Source: CAZRHR01 sp964578885
Lineage (GTDB): Bacteria > Bacteroidota > Bacteroidia > CAIKAF01
DNA: 64,000 nt
Assembly: GCA_964578885.1 (NCBI GenBank)
Contig: CAZOEO010000006.1
Location: 76,911-140,910 of the forward strand
Reading direction: 5' to 3'
The notes under the pieces were generated by a model. The model searched no databases, had not been told where the DNA came from, and saw nothing but the letters and a program-made list of their open reading frames with translations. The position numbers were made by a program, and so were the translations under genes. Shown here in pieces: positions 52,107 to 61,213 of this stretch; position 1 is the stretch's first letter; the number at the start of each line of letters is the position of its first letter.

Positions 52107-52669
52107 CGTCGTTTTTGTAAAAAAAAACGAAGGCGATAATCTGCTTTGGCTTCTCCTTTGGTGATTTTTTCCAGTTTGGACTTAATCATTTTCTTACGAA
52201 GCGGAGAAATATGATCTACAAACAACACACCCTCAATATGGTCATATTCATGTTGAATGATGCGTGCGGCTAAACCGGTATACGTTTCTTCGTGGGTTTC
52301 AAACTGTTCATCCTGATACCGGATGCGAACCGTAGGCCGGCGAAAAACATCTTCACGGATACCGGGAATACTCAGACAACCCTCGTTGAATTTGAATGGC
52401 GTTCCGGTTTCTTCCAGAATCCTGGCGTTGATAAACGTCTTTTTAAAACCATCTAAAGCGGGCTCTTCATCTGCAAATGGGGTGGCATCCACCACAAAAA
52501 GGCGAATGGATTTTCCTACCTGAGGAGCGGCCAGGCCCACACCACTGGCGTGATACATGGTGTCATACATGGAAGAAATGAGTTCCTGCAATTCAGGATA
52601 GTTTGCGTCGATGTCTGCGCCCACTTTGCGCAAAACAGGATCTCCGTAAGCTGTAATTGGTAAAATCAT
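52103..52669 (-). CDS. def: Peptide deformylase
   Basis: 188 aa. The three deformylase motifs are complete: GVGLAAPQVG, EGCLSIPG with the Cys metal ligand, and QHEYDHIEG with the HExxH site. It removes the formyl group from nascent proteins. ATG 52669 is preceded five bases earlier by a TATTTTTG box, so the mRNA may be leaderless. Follows ruvX in the same orientation. Confidence 0.97.
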   Translation of the reverse strand: MILPITAYGDPVLRKVGADIDANYPELQELISSMYDTMYHASGVGLAAPQVGKSIRLFVVDATPFADEEPALDGFKKTFINARILEETGTPFKFNEGCLSIPGIREDVFRRPTVRIRYQDEQFETHEETYTGLAARIIQHEYDHIEGVLFVDHISPLRKKMIKSKLEKITKGEAKADYRLRFFLQKRR

Positions 52670-52674
52670 TGGTG

Positions 52675-52682
52675 CAAAAATA
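52675..52682 (-). promoter_or_regulatory. Predicted -7 element, leaderless def
   Basis: TATTTTTG on the minus strand, five bases from the def ATG. Confidence 0.45.
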
Positions 52683-52708
52683 TAACTTAATCTGGCCTTT
52701 ACCAATCG

Positions 52709-53122
52709 TCAGGATTGCCGTGCCAACCAAGTTTGTAGTAAAATGGCCGCAGAGACCTTATCATAATTGCCTTTGTCCTGTTTTTGCTTTCGCGTGGCTC
52801 CGGCCATGTGCATGGCTTTTCCGGCCATCACAGAAGTAAAACGCTCATCGACACGAACGACTTCTAACGTAGGCCAGGTTTTCTGAATTATCCTAATCCA
52901 TTTTTGAATGGCAGGTTCCAAGGTATTCATTTGTCCGTCCAAATGCAGTGGCAAGCCTATGACGAGACCACTAAGCCCTTCTTTTTCATGAAATTGCTTC
53001 AAAAAATCCATGAGTTGTTCGGGTGAAACCACTTCATAGGGTTGGGCAAAAAGACATAAAGGATCGGTAATGGCTACGCCAATGCGCTTTAAGCCGATAT
53101 CTAATGCCATCCATCTTCCCAT
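52709..53122 (-). CDS. ruvX: Holliday junction resolvase-like / pre-16S rRNA nuclease (RuvX/YqgF)
   Basis: 137 aa, usual length. MALDIGLKRIGVAITDP (RNase H-like first Asp strand), GLVIGLPLHLDGQMN, VVRVDERFTSVMAG, and DKVSAAILLQTWL. The family matures the 16S 5' end in E. coli. The second Met (residue 5) is an alternative start. 27 bp downstream of the smaller ECF sigma gene and 39 bp before def. Confidence 0.95.
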   Translation of the reverse strand: MGRWMALDIGLKRIGVAITDPLCLFAQPYEVVSPEQLMDFLKQFHEKEGLSGLVIGLPLHLDGQMNTLEPAIQKWIRIIQKTWPTLEVVRVDERFTSVMAGKAMHMAGATRKQKQDKGNYDKVSAAILLQTWLARQS

Positions 53123-53149
53123 GGTTCAAAGGTACGGGATTTAAAATGC

Positions 53150-53689
53150 CTAGGCACGCGCCAATAACCAAACTTCCATTTTTCGATGTGCGTGGTGGTA
53201 ACTGGCTTTTAGCGCACCTTCCGATAAACCCGTTAAAGCCGCCATGGCCTTGTATTCCATTTGGTCGAAATAACGCAAAACAAATACCAGACGCTGGCGA
53301 TCCGGCAAGATGCTCAGACCCTGCATGAGAAGATAAGCCGGATTCTTATTTTCTACGGATTCTTGCGGGGTTCTTCTGGCCAAACCCAGCCATTGGAGTC
53401 TTTTTCTCCGTAGTTGCTCTTTTCGCAAAAAACTATATGCTTCATGAATCGCAATCCGGTGAAGCCAAGTGCTCAAAGAAGAGGCGCCCCGAAATCCGGG
53501 TAATCCGTTCCAGGCTTTAATCAGGGTTTCCTGCAACACATCATCTGCATCCGGCGCGCGTTGTACCATTTTCAAAATTTGATGATATAACGACTCGCCA
53601 TAAGATTGCACCAGCATCGTTAGCGCCAGAGGATCACGCAACTGCGCCAGACGCAAAATGTCCAATTCTCGATCTGTTAATGGGTGCAT
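53150..53689 (-). CDS. ECF-type RNA polymerase sigma factor (second)
   Basis: 179 aa. Region 2 about 25-90: DADDVLQETLIKAWNGLPGF and SLSTWLHRIAIHEAYSFLRK. Region 4 about 120-170: LPDRQRLVFVLRYFDQMEYK and LTGLSEGALKASYHHAHRKM. A sigma-70 ECF factor directs RNA polymerase to a small regulon. It lies 54 bp downstream of the probable anti-sigma gene that follows the other ECF sigma. Confidence 0.93.
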   Translation of the reverse strand: MHPLTDRELDILRLAQLRDPLALTMLVQSYGESLYHQILKMVQRAPDADDVLQETLIKAWNGLPGFRGASSLSTWLHRIAIHEAYSFLRKEQLRRKRLQWLGLARRTPQESVENKNPAYLLMQGLSILPDRQRLVFVLRYFDQMEYKAMAALTGLSEGALKASYHHAHRKMEVWLLARA

Positions 53690-53743
53690 ATCCCGTATTG
53701 GACGAAATGTAACAGAAAAAGTTTAATGCGCACCCTTAAAGTT

Positions 53744-54535
53744 TTACCGGCGAAGCCGAAGTGCGGGAATCAATGTATCGCGCTGCCCCCTTCTGGAAAA
53801 CCGGATAAACAAGGTATCGCCGCGCATCAATGAATCTTTAACCGTCCAGGAAACGGGCGGAGAAAAGAGAGGCAGGTTTTGGTTTTCCCCTGAGAAAGCG
53901 GCAATAGGTTCGTCTGCGGCCACAGCAGGCATGCGTTGTGTCGAAGGAGCGGACATTTCCATTTTACGTGCTCCCGAGGTCATGGTGCCAGAAACTGCGG
54001 GTGTAGCCATTCCGGTGGGATAAAGATCCCCCTGCCCTACTGTGGTTTCCGATTCTTCCATTTCGGTATAAACCAGATCTTCAGCTTCCGCGGGAACCAC
54101 TACGTCTTCGTTTCGGTACAAAGGTTCTCCGGAGGTTGTCTGAGTTTGTTCCACACTACCCGATGTTTCAGCTGGCGAGGGAGCGATTCCGGTTTCTACT
54201 TGTTTATCATGTTGATACGCGATTTCTTTTCCTTTTTCAGGCGCGCCCAACCACCACCATACGCCGGAGAGACAGGCCGCTGCCAATCCCATCCATGGCC
54301 ACCAGCGCCATGCAGATTTTCGCACCCGTACATCAGGAGAAAAGGGCGGAACAATGGTCGCTTTGTCTTCCCTGAAACCCTTTTGAGCAAAAAACAACAA
54401 AGCCCTTTCCCTGTTAAAATCTTCCGCATTGTACCAGGGCGAGAGGGCTTGCTGGTCTTCCGGCGTTAAAGATTCCCACGGGCCAAGCTGCATTTTCGCT
54501 TCTACCCATTCCCAATCTGGCGTTTCCATATTCAT
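53744..54535 (-). CDS. Single-pass membrane protein, probable anti-sigma factor
   Basis: 263 aa. A cytosolic N-terminus of about 70 residues (WEWVEAKMQLGPWESLTPED), one transmembrane helix (WWPWMGLAAACLSGVWWWLG), then a Glu/Ser/Thr-rich periplasmic tail ending in a small beta segment (GDTLFIRFSRRGQRDTLIPA). No zinc-binding HxxxCxxC is seen. The ATGA overlap with the upstream ECF sigma gene is the main reason to call it the cognate anti-sigma or regulator; the family itself is not recognised. Confidence 0.6.
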   Translation of the reverse strand: MNMETPDWEWVEAKMQLGPWESLTPEDQQALSPWYNAEDFNRERALLFFAQKGFREDKATIVPPFSPDVRVRKSAWRWWPWMGLAAACLSGVWWWLGAPEKGKEIAYQHDKQVETGIAPSPAETSGSVEQTQTTSGEPLYRNEDVVVPAEAEDLVYTEMEESETTVGQGDLYPTGMATPAVSGTMTSGARKMEMSAPSTQRMPAVAADEPIAAFSGENQNLPLFSPPVSWTVKDSLMRGDTLFIRFSRRGQRDTLIPALRLRR

Positions 54536-55116
54536 GAGCCGGTTTGCATTAAAGTTTCGAGGTGTTTCAACTGACCGGAGAGCTGCCGGGTTATGTAAAA
54601 CAACCGAGATTTCACGGTTCCTTCCGACACACCGGTAATCTCTGCAATCTCACGAATACTGAGGTCTTGCTGAAATCGTAAGATAAAAGTGGTCCGCCGG
54701 TCTTCATCCAATTTCCCCAACGCCTGGGTGAGTTCTTCCATAAAATCGGCCAGGTCTACAGACCGGGCAAGTTCCTCTCCGGAAGAACCTTTGATGCGTG
54801 ACATATCTGTATCCGGGCGATCCACGCGTTTCCGCACGGCCAATCGCCGGTATTCATTTTTACAAAGATTTGAGGCCACGGTATAAATCCAGGTTGAAAA
54901 ACGCCTTTGAACATCGAAAGCGTTCGGGTTTTCTAAGATTCGGATAAAAGTGTCCTGGGTAAAGTCAAGTGCTTTTTCCGCGTCGCCCCCAAGCATTCGC
55001 AAGAAAAAAGCCCGCAAACGTGCGGCATACCTGCCATGCAGTTCCGTGAGTGCTTCCGCACGTCCGGCTTGCAAGGCGGCCATTAGTTGTTCATCGCTGT
55101 CTGTTGACTTTTCCAC
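54532..55116 (-). CDS. ECF-type RNA polymerase sigma factor (first)
   Basis: 194 aa. Region 2: DFTQDTFIRILENPNAFD and RRFSTWIYTVASNLCKNEYR. Region 4: LDEDRRTTFILRFQQDLSIR and ITGVSEGTVKSRLFYITRQL. Start is GTG 55116: an in-frame stop lies directly upstream, and the next ATG is residue 12. Coupled to the membrane protein downstream. A TAAGTTTG box at 55164-55171 may be its promoter. Confidence 0.94.
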   Translation of the reverse strand: MEKSTDSDEQLMAALQAGRAEALTELHGRYAARLRAFFLRMLGGDAEKALDFTQDTFIRILENPNAFDVQRRFSTWIYTVASNLCKNEYRRLAVRKRVDRPDTDMSRIKGSSGEELARSVDLADFMEELTQALGKLDEDRRTTFILRFQQDLSIREIAEITGVSEGTVKSRLFYITRQLSGQLKHLETLMQTGS

Positions 55117-55589
55117 TCAGGGTCATTCACAAAACCGTTATACACGTGGCTGACATGTTGGTTCAAACTTAGCGAAAAAAAGAAAGGCCTTTGGTTTTTT
55201 GGGGTGGCATACGTCTTTTAGATTTCAACAAAAGACAGATGGCTGGTGTAACTGGTCGGACGCCATTAAGCTGGATTTGAAGGCCAATTTTCTAAAACCG
55301 TTTCCCCATTTTACCCAACGAAAATAGATCGGAACTGCCCCTTTGGCTTTTCCCCGGATTTAAAACGAAAATAGAGAAAACATGAAACCTGTAGGAACGA
55401 CTAATACTATTGATGATCATATTGGTAGCACCTTGGTAATTTCCATTTTCAGCACGAAGTGTTTTTGTTACCGGAAAAGGAAGCGACGGAACGGTAAAAC
55501 AGAAAAAAGATAGTTTTAAAAAGGCAAGAAGTGGATGTAAGATAAGGAGCACTTTTATCCGGGAGCGCAATTGCTTATATTTGTCATCT
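55117..55589. other. Intergenic region upstream of the ECF sigma gene
   Basis: 473 bp. It holds the TAAGTTTG box for the sigma gene (55164-55171, minus strand) and a TATATTTG box near the right end (55576-55583, plus strand). No gene, terminator or conserved RNA is recognised in between. Confidence 0.5.
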
Positions 55590-56135
55590 ATGAAGCAGTC
55601 GAAGGTAAGGGTTGGACTCATCGAGGCAAGGAATTCAGAGATGGATTTCATGAAAGAAAGGGCATACCTTCTTTTCCCATTTCAGATACCCATAGAGATG
55701 AAAGTTTGGTCCGTGCAGAAGTCCAAGAACCAGGTGTTTAAAAATGTAAACTTCGCATTATCAAGCAATTTAAATTCAACCAACACAACTAGCGAAAGAT
55801 GGACCCCCATCCCTGACAAGATAGATGCAGCGTTTTGTTTTCGAGTAAAAGGTGAATGTCATACAACCCAAAGCTCCCATAATGAATGGCGTAGTTTAAA
55901 AAGCGATCCGCAGAAACAGACCACCATTTCAGTAGAGACCTTGATTTGTCGTAAAAAAGCACAAGTAGAGGTTTGGGTTGCCAGAATGCGGACCAGGACC
56001 TTGGAAGAAAATCAGAAAAAATTATCCGTGTACCCAAACAGTTTACACCAAAAAGTATTGGAACAAGCCAAAGAAATTCATTCTTTCGTATATCCAAACC
56101 AAATACCATGTCCTTTTGCGGGATTGAATGAATAG
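55590..56135 (+). CDS. Hypothetical protein, doubtful
   Basis: 181 aa from ATG 55590, which lies six bases after a TATATTTG box, the leaderless pattern of other genes here. Sequence is Ser/Thr/Lys-rich with RTLEENQKKLSVYPNSLHQK near the end and no recognisable domain, signal or membrane segment. A competing frame on the other strand (55789-56214) is no more convincing. Its stop is 6 bp before the next start. It may be a real orphan or chance. Confidence 0.35.
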   Translation: MKQSKVRVGLIEARNSEMDFMKERAYLLFPFQIPIEMKVWSVQKSKNQVFKNVNFALSSNLNSTNTTSERWTPIPDKIDAAFCFRVKGECHTTQSSHNEWRSLKSDPQKQTTISVETLICRKKAQVEVWVARMRTRTLEENQKKLSVYPNSLHQKVLEQAKEIHSFVYPNQIPCPFAGLNE

Positions 56136-56141
56136 TAAGGT

Positions 56142-56963
56142 ATGAGAAGATTTTTACCTGGTGCATGGCTTTTTTTTCTTTTGCCCATCGCCTTAGTTGC
56201 TCAAAACTCTCCATTTAGCGCGCGTTCTGCTGCATTAGGACATGCTTCTGTGGCCCTCACGGATATTTATGGATCGTGGAATAATCAGGCCAGTTTGGCA
56301 TTTTTGGAAAAGCCCACTTTAGGAGCTTTTTACGAAAACAGATATTTCATGCCGGAACTGATGGGTCAGGGTTTGGCTTTTGCAGCTCCGATTAAAGGCA
56401 AAGGAACTTTTGGACTCAACCTTTATCGCTTTGGGTACAGCGAGTACAATGAAAATAAAATTGGATTTGCCTATGCCAAAAATTTCGGGCCCACCTTTTC
56501 GCTGGGTGTACAATTAAATCTGCACTACATGCAATTTGGCGACATGTACGGAAGTTTATTTACGGCCACCGGGGAAGTGTCGTTTTTGGTGCGTGTGAGT
56601 GAAAAATGGCATATTGGCGGACATATTTTTAATCCAACCCGCACACCGGTTGCCGATTTCAACAGAGAGAAGATGGCCACTATTTTCCGTTTGGGTATGC
56701 TATACAAGTTTAATGACAAGCTGACCACAACGGCGGAGTTTGAGAAGGACCTGCTTTATGAACCCACATTCCGTGCCGGCGTAGAATACCATTTGGCCGA
56801 ACCATTGTATGTGCGTATTGGACTGAATACAAATCCTGTAATGCCATCTTTCGGCTTGGGGCTTCACCTCAAGAAACGTTTAATTCTTGACGTAGCGGCC
56901 CGCTGGCATCAAGTTCTTGGTTTCGCGCCACAAGCATCCTTAAGTTACGCATTCGGAAAATGA
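56142..56963 (+). CDS. PorV/PorQ-like outer-membrane barrel protein
   Basis: 273 aa. Signal peptide MRRFLPGAWLFFLLPIALVA. NSPFSARSAALGHASVALTD followed by WNNQASLAFL is the FadL-like N-terminal plug motif of PorV/PorQ proteins. Alternating strands (GTFGLNLYRFGYSEY, FSLGVQLNLHYMQFG) end in an aromatic-terminated SLSYAFGK. PorV and PorQ serve T9SS, but this paralogue's role is open. Overlaps the following barrel gene by 4 bp. Confidence 0.7.
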   Translation: MRRFLPGAWLFFLLPIALVAQNSPFSARSAALGHASVALTDIYGSWNNQASLAFLEKPTLGAFYENRYFMPELMGQGLAFAAPIKGKGTFGLNLYRFGYSEYNENKIGFAYAKNFGPTFSLGVQLNLHYMQFGDMYGSLFTATGEVSFLVRVSEKWHIGGHIFNPTRTPVADFNREKMATIFRLGMLYKFNDKLTTTAEFEKDLLYEPTFRAGVEYHLAEPLYVRIGLNTNPVMPSFGLGLHLKKRLILDVAARWHQVLGFAPQASLSYAFGK

Positions 56964-59065
56964 GGATTGGAGCACTTTGGTTTACGATAGTGGGTATGTG
57001 GCTTTTGGCCACTGTTGCCAGAGCGCAATCCGGCGCAAACCCCGTGAAAGAAAACGCCATCGAGCGACTGGTGGAAACCATATCGGAAACCACAGAAAAC
57101 GAACTGGATTACACAGCGCTGGTAGAAGACCTTTACTATTATTACGACAATCCCATTAACCTGAACCAGGCCACCAAAGACGAACTAGCGAAGTTGAATT
57201 TACTGAGCGAGCCTCAGATTTTGGCCTTGTTCGATTATATCAAAAGGAATGGTCCGCTGCTGTCGATTTATGAAATGCAGTTAATTCCCGGATGGAATGT
57301 AGAGACCCTGTATGTGTTGAACCCCTTTTTGCAAGTAGCGCCGATAGAAGAAAAGCAAAAAACCAGGTTATCCAGTATTATCAAATATGGTAAACATGAG
57401 ATTGTGAGCCGAGTGGTAGATTTGCTGGAGGAGCAAGATGGCTATCGTCGAAATAAAGTGGATCCCAATGACGGGTATTTAGGAAGTTCATACCAGTTAT
57501 TTGCCCGGTATCGTTTTACATATAAAGACAAAGTATCCTTTGGTTGGGCGGGAAGAAAAGATCGTGGGGAAGAGTTTTTCAGGGGGTCACAGCCCCAGGG
57601 GTTCGATTTTAACTCGGCTCACTTATTTATCCGTAACGTAGGGATTTTCAGAAAAATCGCAATTGGTGACTACCAACTTCAGTTTGGTCAAGGATTAACC
57701 ATGTGGACTGGTTTGGCTTTCGGAAAAACGGCTTACGTTATGAATGTAAAGCGTTATCCAGTAGGCGTTCGCCAATACACAGCCACCAACGCCTTTAATT
57801 TTAACCGAGGAGTGGCGGCAGAAGTACGTTTAGGACGTTTTGATGTTACAGGTTTTTTCAGCCATAAAAAAATTGACGGAACGGTGTCCGAAGGAGACTC
57901 ATTAACAGGAGAGGAATTGGAAGTCGCCAGTTTACTTGAATCCGGATTTCACCGAACCAATGCAGAAATTTCCAAGAAAGGGACCATTGGAGAAACCATT
58001 TACGGAGGACACGTTACTTTCCGCGGTGGAAAATTCAACATTGGTGCTACCGCCGTCCAGACCATATATTCTGCGGCAGTAACCCCAACCGACCAGGCAT
58101 ACAATTTATATCGGTTTCGTGGTACACAACTTTTTAATGCAGGGATCGATTATGATGTTTTGTTAGGGAAATTTTATGCCTACGGGGAATTTTCCGTGAG
58201 TGAAAATGGTGGCTTTGCCATGACACACGGCATTCAGGCCGCGGTGCACCCCAATTTTTCTTTGGCCATGCTTTACCGCCAGTTCGGTGCGAAGTATCAG
58301 AACAACAACTCCAACGCCATTTCCGACCGTTTGGCTGATAACAACGAAACCGGACTGTATGTTGGGTTTGAAACCACACCCATCAAGTATTTTAAGCTTC
58401 AAGGCTATTTCGATGTATTTTCCTATCCATGGATGCGATTTGGCATCAGCGCGCCTGCTCGTGGTCATGAAGCCTTAGGCCAGCTTTCCTACATTCCAAG
58501 CCGAAAAGTAGAAGCTTACGTGAGGGTTCGCCACCAATTCCGCCCTCTGGATGGCCGAGAAGACAACGAATACACCGATCAGCTGATTCATCAGGGAAGA
58601 ACCAATTATAGGTTCAATTTCACCTATGAAGTAAATCGGCAGCTCAAGTTGAGAAGCCGTTTTGAGTATGCGACCAACCGCCGTCCGGACCAAAGTCTGG
58701 GAGAAGGTTTCATGGTGTATCAGGATGTGATTTACAAACCCACCAAGATTCCGGTAGATTTTTCCGCACGGATTGCCCTTTTCCAGGTCAATGATTTTGA
58801 TGCACGCATTTTCACCTACGAAAACGACGTATTGTATAGTTTTTCCGTTCCCGGCTTCAATGATAAAGGCATGCGCTGGTATTTGAATATGAAGATAGAG
58901 CCCGCTCGTGACTTAGATATTTGGTTTAGAATTGCTCAAACCTACTTTGAAAATCGGAACACCATTGGTTCCGGATTAGACATGATTAATGGAAATGTGC
59001 GTACTGAATTTAAGATTCAAATGAAGTACAACTTCCGTTTTGCGAATTTTAAACGGAAAAAATAG
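56960..59065 (+). CDS. Helix-hairpin-helix plus outer-membrane barrel protein
   Basis: 701 aa. Signal peptide MRIGALWFTIVGMWLLATVA. Residues about 60-120 hold ComEA-like helix-hairpin-helix repeats (PINLNQATKDELAKLNLLSE, PLLSIYEMQLIPGWNVETLY). The rest is a long series of amphipathic strands (GDYQLQFGQGLTMWTGLAFG, RFEYATNRRPDQSLGEG) ending MKYNFRFANFKRKK, an outer-membrane barrel. The fusion is found in Bacteroidota; DNA binding at the surface is only suggested by the HhH. Coupled by ATGA to the PorV-like gene. Confidence 0.75.
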   Translation: MRIGALWFTIVGMWLLATVARAQSGANPVKENAIERLVETISETTENELDYTALVEDLYYYYDNPINLNQATKDELAKLNLLSEPQILALFDYIKRNGPLLSIYEMQLIPGWNVETLYVLNPFLQVAPIEEKQKTRLSSIIKYGKHEIVSRVVDLLEEQDGYRRNKVDPNDGYLGSSYQLFARYRFTYKDKVSFGWAGRKDRGEEFFRGSQPQGFDFNSAHLFIRNVGIFRKIAIGDYQLQFGQGLTMWTGLAFGKTAYVMNVKRYPVGVRQYTATNAFNFNRGVAAEVRLGRFDVTGFFSHKKIDGTVSEGDSLTGEELEVASLLESGFHRTNAEISKKGTIGETIYGGHVTFRGGKFNIGATAVQTIYSAAVTPTDQAYNLYRFRGTQLFNAGIDYDVLLGKFYAYGEFSVSENGGFAMTHGIQAAVHPNFSLAMLYRQFGAKYQNNNSNAISDRLADNNETGLYVGFETTPIKYFKLQGYFDVFSYPWMRFGISAPARGHEALGQLSYIPSRKVEAYVRVRHQFRPLDGREDNEYTDQLIHQGRTNYRFNFTYEVNRQLKLRSRFEYATNRRPDQSLGEGFMVYQDVIYKPTKIPVDFSARIALFQVNDFDARIFTYENDVLYSFSVPGFNDKGMRWYLNMKIEPARDLDIWFRIAQTYFENRNTIGSGLDMINGNVRTEFKIQMKYNFRFANFKRKK

Positions 59066-59096
59066 ACGGCCATCGTAGTCCGGACCAAGGTTCTTT

Positions 59097-59104
59097 TACC
59101 TTTG
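59097..59104 (+). promoter_or_regulatory. Predicted -7 element, near-leaderless recG
   Basis: TACCTTTG, six bases before the recG ATG. Confidence 0.45.
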
Positions 59105-59110
59105 TAAGCT

Positions 59111-61213
59111 ATGGGGAAATCAGTTATGGATACGCCCATTGAGTTCCTCAAAGGGGTAGGTCCAAGAAAAGCAGAAATTTTGAACAAAGAGCTCCACATT
59201 CACAAAATGGGAGACTTATTGGCGTATTTCCCTTTTAGGTACATCGACCGAACTCAGATACAAAAGATAGGTGAATGCCGTCAGGCCGGAATGCAGGTGC
59301 AATTCCGTGGAAAGTTTTCCCATGTAAGACTGGTGGAAGGCAAAGGGCACCGGCAAAGATTAACCGCCATGTTCGAAGATGGAACTGGCATGGTGGAATT
59401 GGTTTGGTTTACCGGGGTAAAATGGGTCAAAGACCAGATTTTTGCCGATAAGGAATACCTTATTTTCGGGAGAACCGGCGTATTTAATGGTCAGTTGAAC
59501 ATCGCCCATCCGGAATTAGAGTTGCTTTCGCCGGACAAGCCATTGAAAAAAGGTTTGGAGCCAGTCTATTCTACCACAGAAAAAGCAAAGGCCAAAGGTG
59601 TAGACACCAGATTCATCGCGAAAATGGTGAAGCATTTATGGGAAATGTATCCCGGAAAAATCAGTGAGAACCTGCCGGAATCCCTTTTACACATGTACCA
59701 TTTGCCCTCACGGGACCAGGCCATTCGTCATATTCATTTACCCGGCAATCAAGCTGCCATGGAAAAAGCGAGGCAGCGGCTCAAGTTTGAAGAGCTATTT
59801 ATTGCTCAAATTCGTTTGTTGATGGCGCGTCAAGAAAGAAAGCAGACCTCACCCGGCCATGCATTTCCCGATTTGTCCGGCGTATTCCAGACTTTTTATC
59901 AGCATCATTTGCCCTTTACCCTAACGGGAGCTCAGAAGCGCGTCCTGAAAGAAATCCGTTCAGATATTCTGAGTGGCAAACAAATGAATCGATTGGTGCA
60001 AGGCGACGTAGGTTCCGGAAAAACCATTGTGGCTTTGCTTACCATGTTGATGGCCATTAATAATGGTTTTCAGGCATGTATGCTTGCACCTACGGAAATT
60101 CTGGCTACCCAGCATTTTCTAGGCATGCAGGAGTTATTACAATCCACAGATATCACCATTGCCTTGTTAACCGGGAGTTCGAAAACCGCTGCCAGACGAG
60201 CCATAGACGAAAATTTAAAAAATGGAAGCCTGCATATTTTGGTGGGCACTCATGCGATTCTCGAGGAAAAAGTAGATTTTCAAAAACTGGGTCTGGCGGT
60301 CATCGACGAACAACATAAGTTCGGCGTGGCGCAAAGGGCCAGACTTTACACCAAGAATACAACCCTTCCGCCTCATATTTTGGTCATGACGGCCACACCG
60401 ATTCCCAGAACTTTGGCCATGACCCGCTATGGAGATTTAGATTTATCCGTCATCGATGAATTGCCGCCGGGAAGAAAGCCTGTACGAACCATTCACCGGT
60501 ATCCTACTGGCAGAGATTGGGCTTTTCAGTTGATGCGTGAAGAAATAGAAAAAGGGTTTCAGGCCTATGTGGTATTTCCATTGATTGAAGAGTCTGAAAA
60601 AGTAGATTATGAGAATCTGGCTGAAGGATTTGAGCGTTTAAAATTAGCTTTACCCCAATTTAAAGCGGTGATGGTGCATGGGCAAATGAAGCCGGAAGAA
60701 AAGGAAGAAGCCATGCAAGCGTTTTTGGCAAAAAAATATCATATCATGGTGGCCACTACCGTGATCGAGGTCGGAGTGAACGTCCCGAATGCCACTGTGA
60801 TGATAATAGAAAGTGCAGAGCGGTTTGGGCTAAGTCAACTGCATCAGTTGCGCGGCCGGGTAGGTCGTGGAGGAGATCAATCTTTTTGTGTGTTAATCAC
60901 CGGAGAAAAGTTATCTGAAGACGGACGAATTCGGATGCGGACCATGTGTGAAACCAACGATGGTTTCCGGATTGCGGAAGCAGACTTACAACTTCGGGGG
61001 CCGGGAGAGATTGAAGGAACCAGACAAAGTGGCGATTTACAATTTAAAATTGCGGATTTGGCCACCGACCAGGCATTGCTGTATCAGGCAAGACAAGCGG
61101 CCATAGATTTGCTTCAAAAAGATCCTGGACTTCAGCTTCCAGAACATTTTTCCCTGAACCGATATTTACAGGTTAGGGCCAGGACCTTTTCGAACTGGTC
61201 TCAGATATCATGA
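59111..61213 (+). CDS. recG: ATP-dependent DNA helicase RecG
   Basis: 700 aa, typical length. N-terminal wedge (FLKGVGPRKAEILNKEL, LLAYFPFRYIDRT) with an OB fold, then RecA motors: LVQGDVGSGKTIVALLTM (Walker A), VIDEQHKFGVAQRARL (DEQH), MTATPIPRTLAM, and motif VI QLRGRVGRGG, with the TRG region downstream (GPGEIEGTRQSGDLQFKIAD). RecG regresses stalled replication forks. It heads a two-gene unit with the S4 protein (ATGA overlap). Confidence 0.97.
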   Translation: MGKSVMDTPIEFLKGVGPRKAEILNKELHIHKMGDLLAYFPFRYIDRTQIQKIGECRQAGMQVQFRGKFSHVRLVEGKGHRQRLTAMFEDGTGMVELVWFTGVKWVKDQIFADKEYLIFGRTGVFNGQLNIAHPELELLSPDKPLKKGLEPVYSTTEKAKAKGVDTRFIAKMVKHLWEMYPGKISENLPESLLHMYHLPSRDQAIRHIHLPGNQAAMEKARQRLKFEELFIAQIRLLMARQERKQTSPGHAFPDLSGVFQTFYQHHLPFTLTGAQKRVLKEIRSDILSGKQMNRLVQGDVGSGKTIVALLTMLMAINNGFQACMLAPTEILATQHFLGMQELLQSTDITIALLTGSSKTAARRAIDENLKNGSLHILVGTHAILEEKVDFQKLGLAVIDEQHKFGVAQRARLYTKNTTLPPHILVMTATPIPRTLAMTRYGDLDLSVIDELPPGRKPVRTIHRYPTGRDWAFQLMREEIEKGFQAYVVFPLIEESEKVDYENLAEGFERLKLALPQFKAVMVHGQMKPEEKEEAMQAFLAKKYHIMVATTVIEVGVNVPNATVMIIESAERFGLSQLHQLRGRVGRGGDQSFCVLITGEKLSEDGRIRMRTMCETNDGFRIAEADLQLRGPGEIEGTRQSGDLQFKIADLATDQALLYQARQAAIDLLQKDPGLQLPEHFSLNRYLQVRARTFSNWSQIS

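Noticed and set aside
55292..55651. Minus-strand frame of 119 codons upstream of the ECF sigma gene
   Set aside because: Unconvincing composition, no conserved motif, and it overlaps the plus-strand promoter and orphan frame.
55789..56214. Minus-strand frame of 141 codons
   Set aside because: No start context, no recognisable domain, and it covers the start and signal peptide of the PorV-like gene.
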